A stretch of DNA of 61,777 nucleotides, taken from Microbacteriaceae bacterium (lineage in GTDB: Bacteria > Actinomycetota > Actinomycetes > Actinomycetales > Microbacteriaceae). The DNA lies in contig CANEXL010000003.1 in the NCBI GenBank assembly GCA_947443745.1, forward strand, positions 1-61,777. Direction: 5' to 3'. Below are positions 27,719-37,255 of this stretch, in pieces (within the stretch, counting starts at the first letter, position 1; every line of letters starts with the position of its first letter). Made by a program: the position numbers and the translations under genes. Under the pieces are notes generated by a model. It was not told the DNA's origin and ran no database searches. It worked only from the letters and a program-made list of their open reading frames with translations.

Positions 27719-29782
27719 TTACCAGATGGTGACGCGCTCGGCGTGATCCAGCCAGGCGGCATCCTTCTCGGTGACATCGAACGCGGCGTAGAACGCGTCG
27801 ATGTTGCGCACGATCTGGTTGCACCGAAACTCGTTGGGCGAGTGCGGGTCAATAGCCAGCAGGCGAATGACTTCTTCGTCGCGGCCCTTCTGCTGCCAGG
27901 ACTGCGCCCAGCTGAGGAAGAAGCGCTGTGCGCCGGTGAGGCCGTCAATCACGGGAGGCTCGGCACCCTTCAGCGAGATAGCGTACGCCTTCCACGCGAT
28001 GGCAAGGCCACCGAGATCACCAATGTTCTCGCCGATCGTGAGCTCACCATTGACGAAGTGGCCGGGAACCTGCTTGGGGGCGAGAGCGTTGAACTGCGAG
28101 ATGAGCGAGGCAGTGCGTTGTTCGAACGCCTCGCGGTCTGCTTCGGTCCACCAGTCGGTGAGCTTGCCATCGCCGTCGAAACGTGAGCCCTGATCGTCGA
28201 AGCCGTGACCAATTTCGTGGCCGATAACCGCGCCGATGGAACCGTAGTTGGCGGCGTCATCCCACGCGGGGTCAAAGAACGGTGGCTGCAGGATGGCGGC
28301 CGGAAAGACGATCTCGTTGAAGCCCGGGTTGTAATAGGCGTTCACGGTCTGCGGGGTCATGAACCACTCGTCGCGGTCGATGGGCTTGCCGATCTTGCCA
28401 AACTCGCGAGCGGATTCGAACTCCGCGATGCGACGCACGTTACCCATCAGGTCGGTCGGGCTGATCACCAGTGCCGAGTAGTCACGCCACTTGACGGGGT
28501 AGCCCACCTTGGGAGTGAACTTGTCGAGCTTCTCGAGAGCTCGCCCGCGGGTTTCCGGGCTCATCCAATCCAGCGCCGTGATGGATTCGCGGTAGGCCTC
28601 AATGAGGTTGTCGACCAGAACGTCCATGTCGGCTTTGGCGGCCTCGGGAAAGTGGCGGCTGACATAAATCTTGCCCACGGACTCGCCCATGGCACCCTCG
28701 ACGAGGGAGACGCCGCGCTTCCACCGGGCACGCTGCTCGGGGGTTCCGGTGAGGGTGCGACCGTAGAAGTCGAAGTTTTCGGTGACGAAGGCGGCGGGCA
28801 GGAAGGCGGCGGCCGAGTGGATGATGTTCCACGCCAACCAGTCCTTCCACGATTCGAGGTGGGCGGGGGTGAGCAGTTCGCCGAGGCCCGTGAGGAAGCT
28901 GGGCTCGCGAACAACGACGGTGTCGAGGGCGCCGGCCGGGGCATCCATGGCGGTGACCCAAATGTCGAGGTCGGCAAGGTGATCGCTGACGTTCAAACCT
29001 GCAGCCACGTCATCTTCGCGGGCGGCCTGCGCCCCCTCGGCTACGAGCTCGTGCACGGCGGCCCACTCCAGCGGGTTGTACGTGGCAACACTGTCTCGCG
29101 TGCGCACGTTATCCCAGTGGATCGCGGCGAGCGCCGTCTCCAACTCGAACACGCGACCGGCGCGAGCCGCGGCATCGTCCAGGCCCTCCGTGGTGGGCAG
29201 TTCGGCTTCGGTGAGTTCGAACATCCGTTGAATGTGATTGACGTAGGCCTCGCGTGCAGAGGCAAACTTCTCGTCGCGGTAGTAGCTCTCATCCGGCAGG
29301 CCCAGTCCGCCTTGCTCGGCGAACACGAGGTAGCGCTCGGGGTTACCGGGGTCGTTATCGACGAAGAGCCCGAGGAACCCGCCGACGCCGTGACGCTCGA
29401 GGCGCCCGACCGCATCTAAAAGAGAGGAGATGGTGGTGACGTTTCCGGCGAAGGCCAACTGGCTCTCGATGGGCGCAACACCGAGGGTGTCGATGAGGTC
29501 GGTGTCCATGAAGGAGGCGTAGAGGTCGCCGACGGTGCGCTGCTCGGAGCCGAGTTCGGCATCCTGACCCTCAATAATGATGTCGCGCACAGCCTCTTCG
29601 GCATGCTCGGCCAAAATGTGGAACGACCCGTACCGCGCCTTGTCGGAGGGAATCGGCGTGCGATTCTCCCACTTGCCATTCACATGACGGTACAAATCGT
29701 CTTGCGGGGGCACCGTGGCGTCCAGCTCGGTGACATCAATTCCGGATGCGGCGCTCATGGCGCCAGCTGCACTCTCGCTCAT
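27719..29782 (-). CDS. pepO: M13 family metallopeptidase (neprilysin/PepO-like)
   Basis: DDLYRHVNGKWENRTPIPSDKARYGSF, IGAVIGHEIGHGFDDQGSRFDGDG, GENIGDLGGL. Confidence 0.95.
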   Translation of the reverse strand: MSESAAGAMSAASGIDVTELDATVPPQDDLYRHVNGKWENRTPIPSDKARYGSFHILAEHAEEAVRDIIIEGQDAELGSEQRTVGDLYASFMDTDLIDTLGVAPIESQLAFAGNVTTISSLLDAVGRLERHGVGGFLGLFVDNDPGNPERYLVFAEQGGLGLPDESYYRDEKFASAREAYVNHIQRMFELTEAELPTTEGLDDAAARAGRVFELETALAAIHWDNVRTRDSVATYNPLEWAAVHELVAEGAQAAREDDVAAGLNVSDHLADLDIWVTAMDAPAGALDTVVVREPSFLTGLGELLTPAHLESWKDWLAWNIIHSAAAFLPAAFVTENFDFYGRTLTGTPEQRARWKRGVSLVEGAMGESVGKIYVSRHFPEAAKADMDVLVDNLIEAYRESITALDWMSPETRGRALEKLDKFTPKVGYPVKWRDYSALVISPTDLMGNVRRIAEFESAREFGKIGKPIDRDEWFMTPQTVNAYYNPGFNEIVFPAAILQPPFFDPAWDDAANYGSIGAVIGHEIGHGFDDQGSRFDGDGKLTDWWTEADREAFEQRTASLISQFNALAPKQVPGHFVNGELTIGENIGDLGGLAIAWKAYAISLKGAEPPVIDGLTGAQRFFLSWAQSWQQKGRDEEVIRLLAIDPHSPNEFRCNQIVRNIDAFYAAFDVTEKDAAWLDHAERVTIW

Positions 29783-29856
29783 CCTCCCAGCCTAGAAGGT
29801 GTGCGCTGGGAGCGAGAACTTCTGAGCCCCGTGCCGCACTGGTTTAAGCTGAAGGC

Positions 29857-30681
29857 ATGTCTTCCCCTCGCCTGTCGCAGCCGGATGCCGTCGCCATTCC
29901 TTCTCGCTTTGATCTGCGGGGCACAACGGCCCTCATCACCGGCGCGGGAAGTGCGACCGGTATTGGGTTCGCCAGCGCCGTCGCCCTGGGCGAGATGGGT
30001 GCCCGGGTCATTGTCACCGGAACGACCGCGCGCATTCACGATCGTGTCGCCGAACTCGAGGCTTCTGGCATCGACGCGACTGGGCTCGTCCTGCGGCTCG
30101 ATACTGAAGCCGGCTCTGAGGCGCTTGCCCGGGGCTTAGAGAATCTCGCGGCTCAGCCCACCATCCTGGTCAACAACGCCGGCATGGTTACGGTCGACGA
30201 CACCGAGATTGCGCAGGGTGGCATCGAGATGTCGACCACCGAATGGGACCGTGCGCTGGCCATCAACCTGACGACAGCTTTTCACGCGACGCGCGCCGTG
30301 ATTCCTTTCATGCGCTCGGCCAGCTGGGGCCGCGTCATCAACATCACCAGTGTCACCGGGCCCGTCATGGGGGTGCGCGGCGACCTCGGGTATGCGGCGG
30401 CGAAAGCGGGGATGGCTGGGCTGACTCGAGCACTGGCCGTAGACGAAGCCGTATTGGGGATCACCGTCAACGCCGTAGCACCGGGCTGGATTGCCACCGG
30501 GTCACAACTGCCGTATGAAGCAGCCGAAGGTCACCTCGTGCCTGTTGGCCGCAGCGGGACCCCCTCCGAAATCGCCTCCACTGTCGCGTGGCTCGCCAGC
30601 CCCGGTGCCTCCTACATCACGGGACAGATCATCGTCGTCGACGGCGGTAACAGCGTCGGCGAAGAACGGATTACACGCTAA
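29857..30681 (+). CDS. SDR family oxidoreductase
   Basis: ALITGAGSATGIGFASA, ILVNNAGMV, GYAAAKAGMAGLTRALA, ASYITGQIIVVDGG. Confidence 0.9.
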   Translation: MSSPRLSQPDAVAIPSRFDLRGTTALITGAGSATGIGFASAVALGEMGARVIVTGTTARIHDRVAELEASGIDATGLVLRLDTEAGSEALARGLENLAAQPTILVNNAGMVTVDDTEIAQGGIEMSTTEWDRALAINLTTAFHATRAVIPFMRSASWGRVINITSVTGPVMGVRGDLGYAAAKAGMAGLTRALAVDEAVLGITVNAVAPGWIATGSQLPYEAAEGHLVPVGRSGTPSEIASTVAWLASPGASYITGQIIVVDGGNSVGEERITR

Positions 30682-31319
30682 TGGAACCCTGGACCCCCAT
30701 CCTTTTTGACATGGATGGCACACTGGTCGACTCTGCTCCCGCCATTTCTGGCCGCCTGCGCGAGACACTCGAACACTTTGGGGTGACGCCGCCGGATGAG
30801 GCGGGCATCCGGCTGCTGATTGGCCCGCCCACCGGGTCATCGCTGCTGAAGTTCGTGGGCCCCGAGCGCGTCGACGAGGCGAATGCCTTCTACAAGGCGC
30901 TGTCCAAGCGCGACGGTTTGGCCCACCAGGAGCTCTTTCCCGAGGTAGATCGCCTCCTCGCCACCCTGGTGGAAGCCGGTATTCCGCTGGGGGTCTCCAC
31001 GAGCAAACCACAGCGCGAGGCCGTGCACACCGCCGAACACTTTGGCATCGCGCAGTATTTCACCGCGCTTGTGGGCAGTAGCTCGGCTCGTCCCACCAAG
31101 TCCGCCGTCGTCGGGGAAACCCTGGCGCAGCTTCGGGCCATCGCCCACTCTCCCACGCCCATCATGGTGGGTGACCGCAGCTTCGACATCGAGGGTGCGG
31201 CCGAACACGATGTGCCCACGGTTCTCGTTCGCTGGGGCTATGCCGCGCCCGAAGAGGAGCTCGCTGCCCTCGCCGGCGTCGACACCATCGACGAGCTGCT
31301 CACGTTCTTGGTGGGCTAG
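30681..31319 (+). CDS. HAD hydrolase, phosphoglycolate phosphatase-like
   Basis: [38 protein letters not shown]. Confidence 0.9.
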   Translation: MEPWTPILFDMDGTLVDSAPAISGRLRETLEHFGVTPPDEAGIRLLIGPPTGSSLLKFVGPERVDEANAFYKALSKRDGLAHQELFPEVDRLLATLVEAGIPLGVSTSKPQREAVHTAEHFGIAQYFTALVGSSSARPTKSAVVGETLAQLRAIAHSPTPIMVGDRSFDIEGAAEHDVPTVLVRWGYAAPEEELAALAGVDTIDELLTFLVG

Positions 31320-31323
31320 ACCC

Positions 31324-32019
31324 ATGCGCCTGGTCATCGCCAAATGCTCCGTTGATTACGCGGGGCGCCTCAGCGCGCACCTTCCACTGGCGACGCGACT
31401 GCTCCTCCTGAAGCAAGACGGAAGTCTGCTGGTGCACTCCGACGGCGGATCTTACAAGCCGTTGAACTGGATGAGCCCGCCCTGCATCCTCACGGTGCAT
31501 GAGCCCGAAGCCGAGCAAGCCGAATTCGGCGTGACCGAGGTCTGGCGTGTCACCCACTCGAAAACTGCCGACATTTTGGTGGTGAGCATCCATGAGGTAT
31601 TCAGTGAGGTCGAACACGAGCTGGGCGAAGACCCCGGCCTGATCAAGAACGGTGTCGAGGCCGATTTGCAGAAGCTGCTGGCCGAACAAATCGAGTTGTT
31701 GGGCGAGGGCTTCACGCTCGTGCGCCGCGAGCACATGACGGCCATTGGGCCGGTCGATATCTTGGCGCGGGATGCCAACGGGGCCGCCGTCGCCATTGAA
31801 ATCAAAAGGCGCGGTGACATCGACGGAGTCGAGCAGCTCACCCGTTATCTGACGCTCATGAATCGCGATCCGCACCTCGCTCCCGTGACGGGGGTCTTCG
31901 CTGCCCAAGAAATCAAGCCCCAGGCACGCACTCTGGCTGAGGACCGGGGCATCACCTGTCTGGTTCTGGACTATGAGGCGATGCGCGGTGTGGATGACGC
32001 TCACCTGAGATTGTTCTAG
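31324..32019 (+). CDS. nucS: Mismatch-specific endonuclease NucS/EndoMS
   Basis: [53 protein letters not shown]...[32 protein letters not shown]; true start at 31324, not 31042. Confidence 0.95.
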   Translation: MRLVIAKCSVDYAGRLSAHLPLATRLLLLKQDGSLLVHSDGGSYKPLNWMSPPCILTVHEPEAEQAEFGVTEVWRVTHSKTADILVVSIHEVFSEVEHELGEDPGLIKNGVEADLQKLLAEQIELLGEGFTLVRREHMTAIGPVDILARDANGAAVAIEIKRRGDIDGVEQLTRYLTLMNRDPHLAPVTGVFAAQEIKPQARTLAEDRGITCLVLDYEAMRGVDDAHLRLF

Positions 32020-32031
32020 GCTTACGAGGTT

Positions 32032-32703
32032 ATGAATACGACGCTCACACGCAATTGGACGAGCGTACTGTTTGATCTCGATGGCACCATTCTTGATTCT
32101 GCCCCCGGAATTATCCAGTCCCTCGTCGACACCTTCGCTCACCTCGGCTTGCCGGTTCCCCCTCAGGAGGAACTGATGCACTACGTGGGCCCGCCGCTGT
32201 TGGACTCGCTGCGCAACCGCGCGGGTCTCGATGAAGATGCGGCTCAGGCAGCACTCCAGATCTACCGCAAAGACTTTCGCAAGGATGGCGCGTTTGACTC
32301 CGCCGTCTTTCCCGGAATCATCGGCCTCTTGGAGTCGCTGACGGAGGCCGGTATCCCCCTCGCCGTTGCCACCAGCAAGCCCGAAGCTCAGGCCCACCGC
32401 ATTCTTGAGCACTTCAACTTGAGCCGCTTCTTCGCCGTCGTTGCCGGTGCGACCGAGGATGAGACCCGGGCCACGAAGACCGACATCGTCGGTCACGCCC
32501 TCGCCGAACTGAAAGAAGCCGGGCACGACACCTCGTTGACCGTCATGGTCGGCGACCGCATCTACGACGTGGAAGGCGCCGCCGCGTTCGACGTTCCCTC
32601 CATCATCGTGGAGTGGGGCTATGGCTCCCCCGCCGAAGCCAAGGGTGCCATGGCCACCGTGTACTCCACGGATCGCCTGCGCGAACTGCTGCTCGGCGGC
32701 TAA
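32032..32703 (+). CDS. HAD hydrolase, phosphoglycolate phosphatase-like (paralog of 30681..31319)
   Basis: VLFDLDGTILDSAPGI, VATSKPEAQAHRI, MVGDRIYDVEGA. Confidence 0.9.
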   Translation: MNTTLTRNWTSVLFDLDGTILDSAPGIIQSLVDTFAHLGLPVPPQEELMHYVGPPLLDSLRNRAGLDEDAAQAALQIYRKDFRKDGAFDSAVFPGIIGLLESLTEAGIPLAVATSKPEAQAHRILEHFNLSRFFAVVAGATEDETRATKTDIVGHALAELKEAGHDTSLTVMVGDRIYDVEGAAAFDVPSIIVEWGYGSPAEAKGAMATVYSTDRLRELLLGG

Positions 32704-32704
32704 T

Positions 32705-33259
32705 TTACGGGCTTGAAAGCTGGTTCGTTCCCCCGCGGTGAAGGCGTGACGCGACATCCTGAGCTATCTGCTCAAGGTCGACGGCAGGAACGGAATCCTC
32801 ACCGTAATATCTCGCTACGACAGCCACGGCATCCTGAGCGTGTGTGATGGCATTGGCCTTCAGCAACGCATCGATATCGCCGAGGTCTTTCGCCCGCCAG
32901 GCCGTGAGTTTCTGAGCGAGAAGAAGTTCGACCGATGCCACCCGCACCGTTAGTGGACCGAACTGCTGCTCCGGTGCCGTGACATCACTATCGGGGCTGG
33001 GGATAAAGCCCGTGCCGGATTCGCTGATCCAATGTTCGCCGAGACCGAAGTCAGCGGTCATCTGCTTGGCTATCTCCTTGACAGCAAGATTCCTCCGGAA
33101 TGACACATCGATGTCTTCTGTGGCAAAGGTGCGCAAACCGTGAAGCAACATGGCCGCTCCCCCGAAGACGTAAATCGTTGCCGTGAGACCTTGAGCGCTC
33201 AGTCGGTTTCCGAGTTCTGTGAAAAGCTCGATGACGGCATCGCGGTCAAGGGCATTCAT
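32705..33259 (-). CDS. Nucleotidyltransferase-fold protein (DUF6036-like), putative toxin
   Basis: IYVFGGAAMLLHGLRTFATEDIDVSFRRN (GG...x(n)...T-x-DID NTase signature), ELLLAQKLTAWRAKDLGDIDALL. Confidence 0.7.
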   Translation of the reverse strand: MNALDRDAVIELFTELGNRLSAQGLTATIYVFGGAAMLLHGLRTFATEDIDVSFRRNLAVKEIAKQMTADFGLGEHWISESGTGFIPSPDSDVTAPEQQFGPLTVRVASVELLLAQKLTAWRAKDLGDIDALLKANAITHAQDAVAVVARYYGEDSVPAVDLEQIAQDVASRLHRGGTNQLSSP

Positions 33260-34092
33260 GCCGCGCCCACGTCTCGTGCCTCAAAATAGATGTTTGCGTC
33301 GAGAAACTGAGGCAGCGCCTTCTCGAGAATGACCGATCGCCCCGTGGGATTCCAGAACTCGGGCAGGTGGATCGGCCGATACCAAGCGGGAAGAGGAACG
33401 CCATGGGTAAACGCGACCCAGGCAATGCCGGCGTGAAGGAGTGCGTCGAGCGCGGCGTCCCCGGTGCCCGTAGGTCGGGTCATCAATGCCGGGAGTTGTT
33501 CTGACTCTTGTCCCGCCAACACAGCAAGGTGGTCAATGATGAGACGGAAGGCAAGGTCTCGATTATCGTCACGAATCGCAACGCGAGCGGCTGCCGCAGC
33601 GGATGAGGTCGTAGCGATGTCGGTCAGCGCAAGCGGACGCGGCTGTCGCCCACGGGGAAAGCGTGTCACTGCCCACGCCGCATACAAATCTCGAAGAACC
33701 TTTTGGGCCCGTTTTTGCGCCAGATAGGTGGGCGCCGAAAGCGCTTGAGTGGCAAGAGCAGAAAGCGCGAGGTCGCTGGAGTTCCGGAGTTGTTCGGCCA
33801 GCTCACTCTGCGTGAAACGGCTGAGCTCCTGACGAAGTCGCGCAAGGGTGCGGGGCGAAATTGCGGGATTCGGCTCGCCCAACAGTTCTCGCGCCAGTGC
33901 GTCGCGAGTTGTTATCTTTCGAGGACGGCCAGGAGCCTGGCGCGTCTGTTCGAACGCGTCAATAGATTCCGGGTCAAGAGCAATGGGAGGGCGGCTCGAC
34001 GATGCGAGCGAGAGCCTCTTGTGTTCCACGAGTCTTCTCACGTAGCGCGCCGATGTTCCCAGCCGCGCGGCCGTCTCGTCTAGTGTGCTCAC
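33256..34092 (-). CDS. HTH-containing protein co-transcribed with the nucleotidyltransferase, putative antitoxin
   Basis: DETAARLGTSARYVRRLVEHKRL N-terminal HTH-like segment; ATGA overlap with the NTase gene; GTG start. Confidence 0.6.
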   Translation of the reverse strand: MSTLDETAARLGTSARYVRRLVEHKRLSLASSSRPPIALDPESIDAFEQTRQAPGRPRKITTRDALARELLGEPNPAISPRTLARLRQELSRFTQSELAEQLRNSSDLALSALATQALSAPTYLAQKRAQKVLRDLYAAWAVTRFPRGRQPRPLALTDIATTSSAAAAARVAIRDDNRDLAFRLIIDHLAVLAGQESEQLPALMTRPTGTGDAALDALLHAGIAWVAFTHGVPLPAWYRPIHLPEFWNPTGRSVILEKALPQFLDANIYFEARDVGAA

Positions 34093-34157
34093 GGTGCCCT
34101 CCGTCCCAATTGAACAATTATGGCACGAAAGCCTTCTCGGCGGCTAGGTTTACCAAC

Positions 34158-34209
34158 AGAAAAGGGACGCGCCTCGCATCCATTGGGATGCAGGGCACGA
34201 CCCTTTCTT
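34158..34209 (-). terminator. Imperfect hairpin downstream of the OsmC gene
   Basis: gaaaaggg...cgcatcc-att-gggatgc...ccctttc. Confidence 0.5.
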
Positions 34210-34229
34210 AGGCTGTGACGTGGCGACGC

Positions 34230-34784
34230 TCAGTTAGCGACGAGCTCCACGGCCACGGGGGTGGCGTTGGAGAACAGGTCGAGCACGGGGCAGTGCGCGT
34301 CAACGAAGGCGTGCAGTTCGTCATAACGTGCCTGCGTTTCGGGGCCGGTCACGTGAATAATGAGACGGATGGCAGAGAAGCCTGGGCGCACGGTCTCATC
34401 CATGCCGAACAGTCCCTGCACGTCGAGGTCGCCCTCGGCCTTGGCATCGATCGTGTCGATCGTGATGCCCAAGTTCTGGGCGAACAACCGGTAGACCACA
34501 ATCTGGCAGGCGATGAGGGCGCCAAGAGCGATCTCAACGGGGCTGGCCGCGATGTCGTCACCGGCAAGACCGGCGGGCTCATCGATGTAGAACTCGTGCT
34601 TGCCGGCGGTGATGCGGCTGGCAACGGAGCCCTCACCGAATCCCTTGACCAAGTAGGTCAGCTTGGCGTTGTCAACATTCTTGGCGATGTGTCCGCCCCA
34701 GAAAGCCCCGGCTTCCGTGAGCCGTGTCGCGCGGTCCTCGTCGGTAATGGCGGGAACGATGGTGGTCTCGAGTGTGGCGCTCAT
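34230..34784 (-). CDS. OsmC family protein
   Basis: EFYIDEPAGLAGDDIAASPVEIALGALIACQIVVYRLFAQNLGITIDTIDAKAEGDLDVQGLFG. Confidence 0.9.
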   Translation of the reverse strand: MSATLETTIVPAITDEDRATRLTEAGAFWGGHIAKNVDNAKLTYLVKGFGEGSVASRITAGKHEFYIDEPAGLAGDDIAASPVEIALGALIACQIVVYRLFAQNLGITIDTIDAKAEGDLDVQGLFGMDETVRPGFSAIRLIIHVTGPETQARYDELHAFVDAHCPVLDLFSNATPVAVELVAN

Positions 34785-34947
34785 GCTGACTCCTAGGAAG
34801 GTGATGGGCCGGCTCGATACTGATTCACGCGACCCGGTATCCCCACGTTAGGGAGCCCGCCAACTAAAAGCGAGATTGCTCGTCACACGGCGTCATAATG
34901 TCTCGGTTGTTGGCCCTGTCAGCCAGAAAGAACCCGGCGCCGGCCGG

Positions 34948-35838
34948 CTAGCGCTCGGGCTGAATGTCCAGATTCGAGTCGCGGGCTACGAGTAACAGCG
35001 TTGCGGCGATGTCAAGACCCGAACCGACTCCCGTATCGACGAGGCGCCGAAATTGCTTCTCGGTCTCGGCTACGGCTGGCATCACGGCTCCTGCTCCAAC
35101 CGCAAGGGAATGAATAAGGTCAAGATCTTTGAGCTGGGCTTCCGTAGCGAAAGTTGGGCTGAAATCAAGATTAACCAACGCCGGCGTCTTGTAGGTACTA
35201 AAGGGTGAACCCACCGCACTGTCGTTGATGAACTCCATCAGGGCGCCGCGCTTCACCCCGGATTTTTCCCCCAGCACAGCAACCTCAGAAAGCGTTTGCA
35301 TCACAACGGCGAGAAAGGCGTTCGTGCAGAGTTTCACGACGACAGCCTGCTGAGCATCTCCCACGACGTGATGACCGCGACCGATGGCGGCAAAGAACGG
35401 GCTGGCCTCATCGATTGCTTCGGCAGGACCCGACACGGCAAAAATGAGATTACCCGCGCGAACCACACCGGGATTCCCGCTCACGGGGGCGGAAATCATG
35501 GTCACTCCACGGTCGCGAGCAGCCTGTGCTGCCTCCGCCGCAGCCTCGGGGGAAACCGTCGAGCAGTCAATCCAGATGCGGGCATTTCCCTCGAGAACTC
35601 CATCCGCGGCCGACCAGAGGTCCTTCAGTGCCGTGTCGTCCAAGACCATGCTAAAAACAACACGTTCGGATGCCGCATCCGCGGGGCTTGCTGCGTGACG
35701 GGCACCCTTTTCTACGAGAGGGGCGCACTTAGCTGGCGTACGGTTCCAGACGGCGACGCCAATATCGGCTGCCAAGAGTCTTTCGACCATGGCCTCGCCC
35801 ATGCGACCGACACCGATCCAGCCAACTGTTTCCGTCAT
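34948..35838 (-). CDS. NAD(P)-dependent oxidoreductase, beta-hydroxyacid dehydrogenase / 3-hydroxyisobutyrate dehydrogenase family
   Basis: VGWIGVGRMGEAMVERLL, MISAPVSGNPGVVRAGNLIFAVSG, VKLCTNAFLAVVMQTLSEVAVLGEKSGV. Confidence 0.9.
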   Translation of the reverse strand: MTETVGWIGVGRMGEAMVERLLAADIGVAVWNRTPAKCAPLVEKGARHAASPADAASERVVFSMVLDDTALKDLWSAADGVLEGNARIWIDCSTVSPEAAAEAAQAARDRGVTMISAPVSGNPGVVRAGNLIFAVSGPAEAIDEASPFFAAIGRGHHVVGDAQQAVVVKLCTNAFLAVVMQTLSEVAVLGEKSGVKRGALMEFINDSAVGSPFSTYKTPALVNLDFSPTFATEAQLKDLDLIHSLAVGAGAVMPAVAETEKQFRRLVDTGVGSGLDIAATLLLVARDSNLDIQPER

Positions 35839-35886
35839 GATGTGCTCCTAGAATGTGATTCGAAATTGCGCGGTGAGGGGAATGGT

Positions 35887-37254
35887 TTAGAGCAACAGCC
35901 CAATCGGGCTCTCAATGTGACGCACAAACGCGGCAAGCCAGGTTGCCGCAAGGGCCCCATCGACGGCACGGTGATCCGCAGAAAGCGTGACCTTCATGAC
36001 CTGAGCAATCGCCAGGGCACCGTCATTAACGACGGGCTGAGCGGATGCCGCCCCCACCGCCAAGATTCCGGACTGTGGCGGGTTCAAGATGGCCGAGAAT
36101 TCCTGCGTGCCAAACATGCCCAAGTTCGAGATGGCAAAGGAGCCACCTTCGAGCTCGTCCTGACGCAGTCGCTTCTCGCGTGCCTTGGCCACAAGTTCTT
36201 TAATCTCTGTGGTCACCTGGGTGATGCTGAGGTTGGCCACATCACGCAGAACGGGGGTCAGCAACCCACCATCTGTGGAGACAGCTACCGAAATATCGAT
36301 GGAGGAGTGCTGAAGCATTCCAGCGTCGGTCCAGGTCACGTTTGCTTCGGGCACCTCGACAAACGCGCGGGCGATGGCCTTGACGACGAGGTCGTTGACC
36401 GAAACCCGGATGGGGGACGCGTCATTAATCTGCGAGCGCAGGGCCAGCAGGGCATCCACTTTGCAATCCGCGGTGAGATAGAAGTGCGGAACCGTCGACT
36501 TGCTCTCGGTCAGGCGGCGAGCGATTGCCTTGCGCATCCCCGTGTGAGGAATAAGCGTTGGAGCATCAGGAACACCGGCAGCTCGAGTTGCCGCGGGAAC
36601 TGCGGTAGCGGCTGCGGCGACAGGCGCAACAGTAACCCCATCAAGGTCACGACGAACAATGCGTCCGCCAGGACCCGTTCCCTGAACGGCCGAGAGGTCG
36701 AGACCCTTGTCTTTGGCCAGCTTGCGCGCAAGAGGCGTCGCAAAACGGCGCTCACCGTTCGCCACAGCTGGAGCCGAAGCCGAAGTCGAAGCGACAGCAA
36801 CAGCAACAGCAGCAGGGGCAGGAACAACAGGTACCGCAACGGGAGCCGCAGCAGGAGACGCGACAGGGGCGACGGCCGTCACTGGGGTCACGACCGGCAC
36901 GGCAACCGGCACCACAGCAGGAGCTGCGGCGGGGGCAGTTTCAGCAACGGCAGCAACCGCAGCAGGTGCGGGACCGTCGTTGCCGAGGGCCGCATCCATC
37001 TCTGCGTCACCTTCGCCGGCCGCAATCACGACGGCGATGGGAGAACCGATTTCGCTGGAGTCACCTTCCTTGACGAGAATTCGGCCCAAAATTCCACTGA
37101 CCTCGGCGCTGTACTCGACAATCGCCTTCTCGGTTTCGAGTTCGGCTAGAGGCTCGCCAATGACGACGGCGCTCCCAATCTCCACGAGCCACTTCGAAAT
37201 TGCGGCCTCATCAGCACCGGCAAGGATGCTGGGCATGCGAACGACTACAGCCAT
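35887..37254 (-). CDS. 2-oxo acid dehydrogenase E2 (dihydrolipoamide acyltransferase)
   Basis: Lipoyl domain ELETEKAIVEYSAEVSG, Ala/Pro/Val linker, PSBD-like RRFATPLARKLAKDKGLDLSAVQGTGPGGRIVRRDL, catalytic KVTLSADHRAVDGALAATWL; start at 37254. Confidence 0.95.
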   Translation of the reverse strand: MAVVVRMPSILAGADEAAISKWLVEIGSAVVIGEPLAELETEKAIVEYSAEVSGILGRILVKEGDSSEIGSPIAVVIAAGEGDAEMDAALGNDGPAPAAVAAVAETAPAAAPAVVPVAVPVVTPVTAVAPVASPAAAPVAVPVVPAPAAVAVAVASTSASAPAVANGERRFATPLARKLAKDKGLDLSAVQGTGPGGRIVRRDLDGVTVAPVAAAATAVPAATRAAGVPDAPTLIPHTGMRKAIARRLTESKSTVPHFYLTADCKVDALLALRSQINDASPIRVSVNDLVVKAIARAFVEVPEANVTWTDAGMLQHSSIDISVAVSTDGGLLTPVLRDVANLSITQVTTEIKELVAKAREKRLRQDELEGGSFAISNLGMFGTQEFSAILNPPQSGILAVGAASAQPVVNDGALAIAQVMKVTLSADHRAVDGALAATWLAAFVRHIESPIGLLL

Positions 37255-37255
37255 C

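Noticed and set aside
28205-29419. 404-aa plus-strand ORF
   Set aside because: Antisense to the M13 peptidase gene.
31300-32757. 485-aa minus-strand ORF
   Set aside because: Antisense to nucS and a HAD gene, both with clear family motifs.
35296-37149. 617-aa plus-strand ORF
   Set aside because: Antisense to the E2 and HIBADH-like genes; low-complexity Arg/Asn/Ser/Gly translation is typical of the opposite strand of Ala/Val/Pro codons in high-GC DNA.
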